Shown: positions 6,721-12,612 of the stretch, piece by piece | How the letters are laid out: each line of letters starts with the position of its first letter | Position numbering within the stretch: position 1 is the stretch's first letter | DNA from: Candidatus Gallacutalibacter stercoravium | GTDB lineage: Bacteria; Bacillota; Clostridia; Oscillospirales; Acutalibacteraceae | Direction of reading: 5' to 3' | Assembly: GCA_018716975.1 (NCBI GenBank) | Contig: DVJE01000005.1 | Span: forward strand, 1-49,130 | Length of the DNA: 49,130 nt | Program-made: the position numbers and the translations under genes | The notes under the pieces: generated by a model | Database searches by the model: none | What the model was told of the DNA's origin: nothing | Seen by the model: only the letters and a program-made list of their open reading frames with translations

Positions 6721-6828
6721 CTAAATACCGTCAGGCCCACCATATTGCGCGATAATTACCTTTGCCAGGGCGGGGTTAGGGCGCTTGATGTTAATGGGAT
6801 ATTGCAGTTTTTTTTCATAAACCCACAT
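6721..6828 (-). CDS. cotJC: CotJC, 5' segment (N-terminus, then element-encoded stop)
   Basis: The ATG at 6828 follows the cotJB stop by 3 bp, the standard cotJ operon spacing. It reads MWVYEKKLQYPINIK, continues to IIAQYGGPDG, then one element-encoded Ile and TAG at 6723-6721. The sequence up to GGPDG is the conserved CotJC N-terminus. The rest of the protein (GELGASLRYLSQ onward) is 4.9 kb away at 1304-1822 on the same strand. Without excision the product is a 35-aa fragment lacking every metal ligand. With excision it is a 203-aa protein, the normal size for CotJC. Below the length usually called as a gene, so easy to overlook. Confidence 0.92.
   Translation of the reverse strand: MWVYEKKLQYPINIKRPNPALAKVIIAQYGGPDGI
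6728..6735 (-). other. Attachment-site core, cotJB-proximal junction
   Basis: Minus-strand CCTGACGG, preceded by cotJC codons CAATATGGTGGG and followed by element sequence TATTTAGAGATAAC. Identical to the copy at 1815-1822. Joined to the other inner flank it forms the deduced attP dyad. Rebuilt attB reads GGTGGG-core-CGAGCT, i.e. Gly-Gly-Pro-Asp-Gly-Glu-Leu. Confidence 0.88.
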
Positions 6829-6831
6829 GCG

Positions 6832-7083
6832 TCATTCCTCCTCTGTGTCCCACGGCCATGGGTTAGAAATCCAGGCCCAGCGGTTGGCGTCCATATTGGT
6901 GGCCTGAATGGGTCCGAATTTTTCCTCATACTCCCTGCGCACCTCGTCGCTTTTTCTGGTGTATTCGTCTAATTTTTTTTGCGCGTTCCTGTCGTTGGGA
7001 TGGGTGTCTAAAAACAAGTGCAGCTCTACAATGCCAAAGTCATAGGCCGCAATGCGCCGCATCAGGCGATCTCTTTCGCTCAT
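6832..7083 (-). CDS. cotJB: Spore coat protein CotJB
   Basis: This 83-aa protein is the middle gene of the cotJ operon and matches the CotJB family over its length: RDRLMRRIAAYDFGIVEL at the N-terminus, LFLDTHPNDRNAQKKL, and the aromatic C-terminus WAWISNPWPWDTEEE. CotJ proteins are made in the mother cell and assembled into the inner spore coat in Bacillus. The ATG at 7083 overlaps the cotJA stop by 4 bp (ATGA). The stop is followed after 3 bp by the cotJC ATG. Intact, so two of the three cotJ genes stay functional in vegetative DNA. Confidence 0.93.
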   Translation of the reverse strand: MSERDRLMRRIAAYDFGIVELHLFLDTHPNDRNAQKKLDEYTRKSDEVRREYEEKFGPIQATNMDANRWAWISNPWPWDTEEE

Positions 7084-7271
7084 TTTCTCATCCCTCCGGT
7101 AAAGGGTTTATCCAGCACAGGGAACATGGTTCCGGTGCTGAGCCCGCGCTCAGGGCTATATACTGCATCCAGCTGTTGATAGGGCACATAGGCCATGGCC
7201 ACCACCGGGTTAGCGGGCAGCGGGCTAATGCCGTATTCTGCCGATACTATTTTAAAGATATCTTCCGCCAT
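7080..7271 (-). CDS. cotJA: Spore coat associated protein CotJA
   Basis: This 63-aa protein heads the cotJ operon. It has the CotJA family pattern: a short acidic N-terminus, then VVAMAYVPYQQLDAVYSPE, LSTGTMFPVLDKPFTG. The ATG at 7271 has AAAGGAG 10 bp upstream. The gene overlaps cotJB by 4 bp, so the operon is tightly coupled. A mother-cell-type -10 element lies about 58 bp upstream (7329-7337). Confidence 0.93.
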   Translation of the reverse strand: MAEDIFKIVSAEYGISPLPANPVVAMAYVPYQQLDAVYSPERGLSTGTMFPVLDKPFTGGMRK

Positions 7272-7328
7272 AAAAGCAAGCTCCTTTCATGCTTTGTTGC
7301 GGCCCGGAAAACGCCGCGCCGCCTATAA

Positions 7329-7356
7329 CATTTTATGCACCTTAGGCAGGACAGGT
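7329..7356 (-). promoter_or_regulatory. Possible mother-cell (sigma-E/sigma-K type) promoter of cotJ
   Basis: Minus-strand CATAAAATG (7337-7329) resembles the sigma-E -10 (CATACAAT, 7 of 8) and nearly fits sigma-K (CATA-N3-TA). An AC dinucleotide at 7356-7355, 17 bp upstream, suits sigma-K; no good sigma-E -35 is visible. Tentative. Confidence 0.35.
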
Positions 7357-7417
7357 TCCACCGCTTTTGGGCAACAAACCCGAACGCGCCAGCGCCAGGG
7401 GGCCTTTCACTAAAACC

Positions 7418-7461
7418 AAAAAGGGCGCAAACATGCGTTGCCGCACATTTGCGTCCTTTTT
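7418..7461 (-). terminator. Intrinsic terminator after the GH130 gene
   Basis: A long hairpin, AAAAAGG with CGCAAA paired to TTTGCG with CCTTTTT, plus an inner TGCG/CGCA stem. It sits 47 bp past the stop at 7509 and separates the GH130 gene from cotJA. The A/T tails on both sides would let it work on either strand. Confidence 0.75.
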
Positions 7462-7508
7462 ACAATCCGGTAGCTTGCAAGGTCGATGGCGCTTGTTTCA
7501 ACTAAAAG

Positions 7509-8507
7509 TTAGCGGGCATCCAACGGATGGGCCTTCATAAAGGCCAGCAGCTCGTCCACCGTGGTAAAGGCCAGGCCGGTCACAGTGTCGGCGCAGCCGT
7601 AATAGATAGCGATGCGCCCGGTATCGGCGTCGGTAAGCGCCGCGCAGGGGAAGGTAACGTTGGGCACGTCGCCTACCCGCTCGTAAATTTCTTTGGGCCC
7701 AAGGATATAATAAGCAGAGCGGCCCTTTACCTTCCAGGGTTGATCCAAATCCAGTAACGCCACGCCAATGCGGTATACAAAGCCGTTGCAGGTGTTGATA
7801 ACGCCGTGATAAATCATCAGCCAACCCTCGTCGGTTTCAATAGGCACGCAGCCGGGGCCGATCTTCTTCGACTGCCAGGCGGATTCGTCGCCGTTTACCG
7901 TGCCCATCACATAGCGGTGCTTGCCCCAAAACACCAGGTCGGGGCTTTGGCTAAAGAAGATGTCGCCAAAGGGGGTGTGGCCCGTATCGCTGGGACGGCT
8001 AACCATGGAGTACAGCCCGCCGATTTTGCGGGGGAACAGCACGCCGTTGCGGTTATAGGGCAAAAAGGCGTTTTCTTGCTGATAAAAGGTTTTAAAATCA
8101 AAGGTATAGCCAATGCCGATGGTAGGCCCATGATAGCCGTTGCACCAGGTGATATAATAGCGATCCTCAATAAAGCAAACGCGGGGATCGTAGCGGTATT
8201 CCCTTTTTAAAATTTCGGGATCGGCCCCTTCAAACACGATGGGCTCATGGTTAATTTGCCAATGGATGCCGTCTTTGCTAAAACCTGCAAAAATATCCAT
8301 GCTGACCGATTGGCTGTCGCAACGGAACACGCCGGCGAACCCGTCTTCAAAGGGCACCACCGCGCTGTTAAACACACTGTTCGAGGTAGGGATGGCGTCC
8401 TGGCCGATAATGGGGTTGCCAGAGTAGCGCCATACAGGGGCATTATCCCCTTTGGGCTTTTCCTGCCAAGGGATATTGGGCAGGGAACGTCCGATAATTT
8501 TGCTCAT
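7509..8507 (-). CDS. GH130 family glycoside phosphorylase
   Basis: This 332-aa protein is a five-bladed propeller enzyme of glycoside hydrolase family 130, which phosphorolyses beta-mannosides (for example mannosyl-glucose or beta-1,4-mannobiose) in the cytoplasm. Features: RYSGNPIIG near the N-terminus, [36 protein letters not shown] containing the conserved Asp used as general acid in this family, and the C-terminal [20 protein letters not shown]. The ATG at 8507 is chosen because AAAGGAG lies 8 bp upstream; the frame is open further upstream but without homology. Monocistronic between a promoter (8572-8600) and a terminator (7418-7461). No transporter is nearby, so the exact substrate cannot be inferred. 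Confidence 0.9.
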   Translation of the reverse strand: MSKIIGRSLPNIPWQEKPKGDNAPVWRYSGNPIIGQDAIPTSNSVFNSAVVPFEDGFAGVFRCDSQSVSMDIFAGFSKDGIHWQINHEPIVFEGADPEILKREYRYDPRVCFIEDRYYITWCNGYHGPTIGIGYTFDFKTFYQQENAFLPYNRNGVLFPRKIGGLYSMVSRPSDTGHTPFGDIFFSQSPDLVFWGKHRYVMGTVNGDESAWQSKKIGPGCVPIETDEGWLMIYHGVINTCNGFVYRIGVALLDLDQPWKVKGRSAYYILGPKEIYERVGDVPNVTFPCAALTDADTGRIAIYYGCADTVTGLAFTTVDELLAFMKAHPLDAR

Positions 8508-8571
8508 GCTCAATGCTCCTTTCTTATGCAACGGCTGGGCAAATGCCTTTACTGCCATTCTTCTCAGTAAC

Positions 8572-8600
8572 AGTATAACACATAAGTTTCTAAAAGGCAA
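8572..8600 (-). promoter_or_regulatory. Sigma-A promoter of the GH130 gene
   Basis: Minus-strand TTGCCT (8600-8595), 17-bp spacer, TATACT (8577-8572), 65 bp before the start codon. Confidence 0.6.
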
Positions 8601-8636
8601 AAAATCCCGTTGCGGCGGTAAATTTGCGGCAGGGGC

Positions 8637-8665
8637 TTGTTTTGTTTGCTGCGCCGCGGTAGAAT
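8637..8665 (+). promoter_or_regulatory. Sigma-A promoter for the 43-aa gene and metG
   Basis: TTGTTT, 17-bp spacer, TAGAAT, ending 43 bp before the ATG at 8708. Divergent from the GH130 promoter. Confidence 0.6.
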
Positions 8666-8707
8666 AGTAAGGATAAGGGAAGCATCCAACAGAAAGGAGT
8701 GGCGCCC

Positions 8708-8839
8708 ATGGCCCGCAAGAAAAAACCGGCCGCACGCAAACCAAAAACCAACCGGCGCACCGTTTTTATTCGTGTAGTGGCGGTGGTTGTGGCCCTGCTG
8801 ATGGTGGGCTCCACCCTGGCGGTGCTGCTTACGGTTTAA
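8708..8839 (+). CDS. 43-aa single-helix membrane protein
   Basis: ATG at 8708 with AAAGGAG 9 bp upstream. The product has a very basic head ([18 protein letters not shown]) and one hydrophobic helix ([19 protein letters not shown]) ending at the C-terminus, so it is a tail-anchored-like or N-in membrane peptide. No family recognised. It lies 100 bp before metG in the same direction and under the same promoter. Confidence 0.75.
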   Translation: MARKKKPAARKPKTNRRTVFIRVVAVVVALLMVGSTLAVLLTV

Positions 8840-8938
8840 CGCGCCAAGCGCAACGGTTCCCCAAAACTATTATCCCAATCTGGTTCGATCCGGTAGGGCC
8901 GCATCGGTTCCTCCCGGCAAGCGGGAAAGGAGATATTC

Positions 8939-10936
8939 ATGCAAAACGGAAAAACCTTTTATATTACCACCCCCATCTATTACCCATCCGGCAAGGCCCA
9001 CATCGGCCACAGCTATACCACCGTGGCCAGCGACGCCATCGCCCGCTACAAAAGGATGCAAGGCTATGACGTGATGTTTTTAACCGGCACCGACGAGCAC
9101 GGCCAAAAAATTGAGTTAAAGGCCGCGGAAAAAGGGGTTACCCCCAAAGCCTATGTAGATGAAATTGTTGCGGGCTTTCAGCAGTTGTGGAAGCTGCTGA
9201 ACATCAGCAACGATCGCTTCATCCGCACCACCGACGATTACCATGAAAAGGCGGTGCAAAAAATCTTTCGCGCGCTGTATGACCGCGGTGAAATTTACAA
9301 GGGCAAATATGAGGGTTGGTACTGCACCCCCTGCGAATCCTTCTGGACCGAAACCCAGCTGAAAGACGGCAAGTGCCCCGATTGCGGCCGCGAGGTAAAA
9401 TGGGCCGAAGAGGAGGCTTATTTCTTCCGCCTTTCCAAATACGCCGACCGCCTGTTGGCGCTTTATGAGGAGCACCCCGATTTTATTCAGCCCGAAAGCC
9501 GCAAAAACGAAATGATCCAATTTATCAAAAGCGGGTTGGATGATCTTTGCGTCAGCCGCACCAGCTTTAGTTGGGGGATTCCGGTGGATTTTGACCCCAA
9601 GCATGTGGTATATGTTTGGCTGGACGCTTTAACCAACTACATCACCGCCATGGGCTACGGCTCGGAGGACGACAGCGACTACCGCAAATATTGGCCCGCC
9701 GATATCCATTTTGTGGGCAAAGAAATTGTGCGCTTTCACACCGTTATTTGGCCCGCTATCCTAATGGCGTTGGATCTGCCCCTGCCCAAGCAGGTGTACG
9801 GCCACGGTTGGCTGTTGTTTGGGGACGGCAGCAAAATGTCAAAATCCAAGGGCAACGTGGTGGATCCCGTTATCCTTTGCGAGCGCTACGGGGTGGATGC
9901 CATTCGTTACTTCCTGTTGCGCGAAATTCCCTTCGGCGCCGACGGATTGTTTACCAACGAGGCGCTGATCAACCGCATCAACTATGATTTAGCCAACGAC
10001 CTGGGCAATCTGCTTTCGCGCACCACCGCCATGGTGGGCAAATACTTCGGCGGGCGCATCCCCGCCCAGCGGGAATCCGGCGATCCGGACGGCGAGCTTA
10101 TCGCCATGGCTACCTCGCTGCGGCAGCGCTGCGACAGCGCCATCGACGGCTATCAGTTCTCCAACGCCCTGGCCGAAATTTGGAAGCTTATCGCCCGGTG
10201 CAACAAATATATCGACGAAACCATGCCTTGGGCCTTGGGCAAGGATCCGGAAAAGCAGCCCCGTTTGGCAGCTGTGCTTTACAATTTGTGCGAATGCCTG
10301 CGCATCATTTCTATTTTGTTGCTGCCCTTTATGCCGGAAACCGCGCCGAAAATTCAGCAGCAAATTGGAGCCGATGGGGATATTCTTACCTGGGAAACGG
10401 CAAACCAGTGGGGGTTGCTGCCCGAGGACGCACAGATCACCAAAGGAGAAACCCTGTTCCCCCGCATCGACGTAGCCAAGGAGATTGCCGCGCTGGACGA
10501 AGTGCTGGCACAATCTCAGCAGCAAGGGCAAACAGAAGCCCCGGCGCAAAGCGAGCAGCCGGCAAAGAAGGACGGCAAAGAAGGCAAGAACGACAATGTG
10601 GTAACGCTAGAGCAAATCGCCATCGACGATTTTGCCAAGGTGGAGCTGCGCGTGGCGGAGATTACCGCCTGCGAACCCATCAAGCGGGCGAAAAAGCTGC
10701 TTAAGCTCACCCTAAACGACGGGGAAGGCACCCGCACGGTGGCCTCGGGCATCGCCCAATATTATACCCCCGATCAATTGATTGGGCGGCACATTGTGCT
10801 AGTGGCCAATTTAAAGCCCGCTGTGCTTTGCGGGGTAGAAAGCCAGGGCATGATTTTGGCCGCAGACTGCAAGGGCAGCGACGAAGTTCGAGTTATTTTT
10901 GTAGACGACATCCCGGCGGGCAGCAAGGTTCGCTAA
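8939..10936 (+). CDS. metG: Methionyl-tRNA synthetase
   Basis: This 665-aa class I synthetase charges tRNA-Met. HIGH motif at residues 21-24 (AHIGHSY); zinc-binding knuckle with two Cys pairs (YCTPC ... KCPDC, about 128-148); KMSKS at 299-303 (GDGSKMSKSKGN); anticodon-binding helical region (about 370-500); a Gln/Glu/Lys-rich linker; then the C-terminal EMAP/Arc1p-like tRNA-binding domain (about 560-665, VELRVAEITACEPI ... ESQGMILAA). The length is normal for the Firmicute form with the dimerising C-terminal domain. AAAGGAG lies 7 bp before the ATG. Followed by a strong terminator at 10997-11036. Confidence 0.97.
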   Translation: MQNGKTFYITTPIYYPSGKAHIGHSYTTVASDAIARYKRMQGYDVMFLTGTDEHGQKIELKAAEKGVTPKAYVDEIVAGFQQLWKLLNISNDRFIRTTDDYHEKAVQKIFRALYDRGEIYKGKYEGWYCTPCESFWTETQLKDGKCPDCGREVKWAEEEAYFFRLSKYADRLLALYEEHPDFIQPESRKNEMIQFIKSGLDDLCVSRTSFSWGIPVDFDPKHVVYVWLDALTNYITAMGYGSEDDSDYRKYWPADIHFVGKEIVRFHTVIWPAILMALDLPLPKQVYGHGWLLFGDGSKMSKSKGNVVDPVILCERYGVDAIRYFLLREIPFGADGLFTNEALINRINYDLANDLGNLLSRTTAMVGKYFGGRIPAQRESGDPDGELIAMATSLRQRCDSAIDGYQFSNALAEIWKLIARCNKYIDETMPWALGKDPEKQPRLAAVLYNLCECLRIISILLLPFMPETAPKIQQQIGADGDILTWETANQWGLLPEDAQITKGETLFPRIDVAKEIAALDEVLAQSQQQGQTEAPAQSEQPAKKDGKEGKNDNVVTLEQIAIDDFAKVELRVAEITACEPIKRAKKLLKLTLNDGEGTRTVASGIAQYYTPDQLIGRHIVLVANLKPAVLCGVESQGMILAADCKGSDEVRVIFVDDIPAGSKVR

Positions 10937-10996
10937 CCGGACCGGTTGCCAAGATGCCAGGATTCCGAGTTTCCAAGCAGAAAATAAAGTTATGTT

Positions 10997-11036
10997 CCCG
11001 CCGGCCTTCAAACCTTGTGGCCGGCGGGCGGTTTTT
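10997..11036 (+). terminator. Intrinsic terminator of metG
   Basis: Perfect 10-bp stem CCCGCCGGCC / GGCCGGCGGG with a 12-base loop, followed by CGGTTTTT, 60 bp after metG. Confidence 0.8.
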
Positions 11037-11090
11037 GAGCAAAATTTGCGGCGGGCCGCTAAAGCCTGCGCCAAAAGGAATGACGAAACA

Positions 11091-11897
11091 ATGGAAAATG
11101 CCGAACAAACACAGGGCGCGGCGCTCCCGTATATTTTTGATTCCCACGCCCATTACGACGACCCCTCCTTTGACGGCGATCGCGCCCAGCTGCTGGAGGA
11201 ACTGCCCGGCAAAGGCGTGGTGCATGTTTTAAACGTCGGCGCCGATTTGGCCGGCAGCGTGGCGGCGGTGGAGCTGGCCGCCCGCTACGGTTACATTCAC
11301 GCGGCCGTGGGCGTGCACCCCGAAAGCGCCGGCGCTTTGCCCGGCGGCTGGCTGGATCAGTTAGAGGCCCTGGCCCGCAGCCCCAAGGTGCAGGCCATTG
11401 GCGAAATTGGGCTGGATTACCATTATGACGACGGCGCGCCCCGGGATTTGCAGCAGCAGGTGTTTGAAAGCCAGCTGCAGCTGGCGAATCAATTGAACCT
11501 GCCGGTGGTTATCCACAGCCGTGAGGCCCATGGCGACACAATGGCCTTGCTGCGCAAATACCGGCCGCAAGGGGTGATGCACTGCTATTCGGGCAGCGTA
11601 GAGATGATGCGCGATCTGATGGATATGGGGATGTACATCGGCCTGGGCGGAGTGGTTACCTTTAAAAACGCCCGCGTGCCCGTGGAGGTGGCGGCGGCTG
11701 TGCCCTTGGATCGCCTGCTGCTGGAAACCGACGCGCCCTACATGGCGCCGGTTCCATTTCGCGGCAAGCGTTGCGATTCGGCCATGATTTGCTATACTGC
11801 GCAGCGCATTGCCCAAATTCGAGAAATGGACGTTGCCGCGCTATACCGCGCCACGGCCCACAACGCGGCGCGGCTGTTTCATATTGCGCTGGCTTAG
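11091..11897 (+). CDS. tatD: TatD-family metal-dependent DNase
   Basis: This 268-aa TIM-barrel hydrolase has the TatD metal ligands: DSHAHYDD near the N-terminus (HxH), the Glu in AIGEIGLDYHYD, the His in VVIHSREAH, the His in MHCYSG, and the Asp in LLLETDAPYMAP. TatD proteins are 3'-5' exonucleases acting on damaged DNA. The ATG at 11091 is preferred (AAAAGGA about 12 bp upstream); the longer frame would start inside the metG terminator. Operonic with the radical SAM gene 13 bp downstream, a pairing seen across Firmicutes. Confidence 0.93.
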   Translation: MENAEQTQGAALPYIFDSHAHYDDPSFDGDRAQLLEELPGKGVVHVLNVGADLAGSVAAVELAARYGYIHAAVGVHPESAGALPGGWLDQLEALARSPKVQAIGEIGLDYHYDDGAPRDLQQQVFESQLQLANQLNLPVVIHSREAHGDTMALLRKYRPQGVMHCYSGSVEMMRDLMDMGMYIGLGGVVTFKNARVPVEVAAAVPLDRLLLETDAPYMAPVPFRGKRCDSAMICYTAQRIAQIREMDVAALYRATAHNAARLFHIALA

Positions 11898-11910
11898 GAG
11901 GGAACTATCC

Positions 11911-12519
11911 ATGACGATCACGTATGTTTTAGACAACAAGCTTTATATCAATCTAACCAACCAATGCCCCAACGCCTGCGAGTTCTGCATACGCACCCAC
12001 GGCAGCGGCGTGGGCGACGCGCAAACGCTGTGGCTGGAACGAGAGCCCACCCGTCAAGAAGCGCTGGACGATATTTTGCGCCGCGATCTTTCCGCCTATG
12101 AGCAGCTGGTATTTTGCGGCTATGGGGAGCCCACCTGCCGGCTGGACGACATGCTTTGGCTGTGCGCCCGCATCCGGGAACATTCCGGCATCTCTATCCG
12201 TGTAAACACCAACGGGCTGAGCGATCTTATCAACCAAAGAGCCACCGCGCCGGAGTTCGACGGGCTGGTGGATTGCGTTTCTATCAGCCTAAACGCCTCC
12301 AATGCCGAAAAATACGACGCGCTGTGCCATTCAAAATTTGGGCTCAAAGCCTTTCCTGCCATTTTGCGCTTTACCCAAAGCGTCAGCATGTTTGTGCCTA
12401 AGGTTGTGCTTTCGGTGGTGGATCACGATATGCCTGCCGCTGAGCTGCGCGCCTGCGAGGAGATCTGCCGGGAATGCGGCGCTATTTTCCGCGCGCGCCC
12501 TTACATCGAAACTTATTAA
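11911..12519 (+). CDS. TatD-linked radical SAM protein
   Basis: This 202-aa protein carries the radical SAM CxxxCxxC cluster as CPNACEFC near residue 16, followed by RTHGSGVGD, then FCGYGEPTCRLD (the GGE-like SAM contact), and the VNTNGLSDLI strand. It is shorter than most radical SAM enzymes and matches the small family that sits next to tatD. Its reaction is unknown. AGGAGG lies 10 bp before the ATG at 11911. A terminator at 12546-12594 ends the operon. Confidence 0.88.
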   Translation: MTITYVLDNKLYINLTNQCPNACEFCIRTHGSGVGDAQTLWLEREPTRQEALDDILRRDLSAYEQLVFCGYGEPTCRLDDMLWLCARIREHSGISIRVNTNGLSDLINQRATAPEFDGLVDCVSISLNASNAEKYDALCHSKFGLKAFPAILRFTQSVSMFVPKVVLSVVDHDMPAAELRACEEICRECGAIFRARPYIETY

Positions 12520-12545
12520 GCAAAGCTTGACATACACAAAGCCAG

Positions 12546-12594
12546 GCCGCCGGTTCTAGAAATTTTCAGAACCGGCGGCTTGGCTATTTTATTG
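12546..12594. terminator. Bidirectional terminator between the tatD operon and spoIIE
   Basis: Perfect 12-bp stem GCCGCCGGTTCT / AGAACCGGCGGC with a 10-base loop, extended by AGCCA-like pairing and followed by TTGGCTATTTTATT. It serves the converging tatD and spoIIE transcripts. Confidence 0.8.
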
Positions 12595-12612
12595 TGGGGC
12601 GGCGCTTAGGGC

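Larger units (their letters stand above)
1815..6735 (-). mobile_element. Serine-recombinase intervening element splitting cotJC (skin-like)
   Basis: The element spans 4,913 bp from core to core. Its boundaries are an 8-bp direct repeat, CCTGACGG on the minus strand, at 1815-1822 and 6728-6735. Deleting one repeat plus the interior joins MWVYEKKLQYPINIK...QYGG to PDGELGASLRYLSQ... in frame. The excised circle would carry an imperfect inverted repeat (arms AATACCGTCAGG and CCTGATGGTATT, 4-bp spacer) typical of a serine-recombinase attP. Contents: a serine recombinase, a zinc-ribbon membrane protein, a DUF2238-like membrane protein, an 85-aa hypothetical on the other strand, and two tiny genes at the cotJB side. 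All but one gene run with cotJ. There are no phage structural or replication genes, so this is a minimal element. Known parallels are the sigK skin elements of Bacillus subtilis and Clostridioides difficile and an element in spoVFB. Confidence 0.9.
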
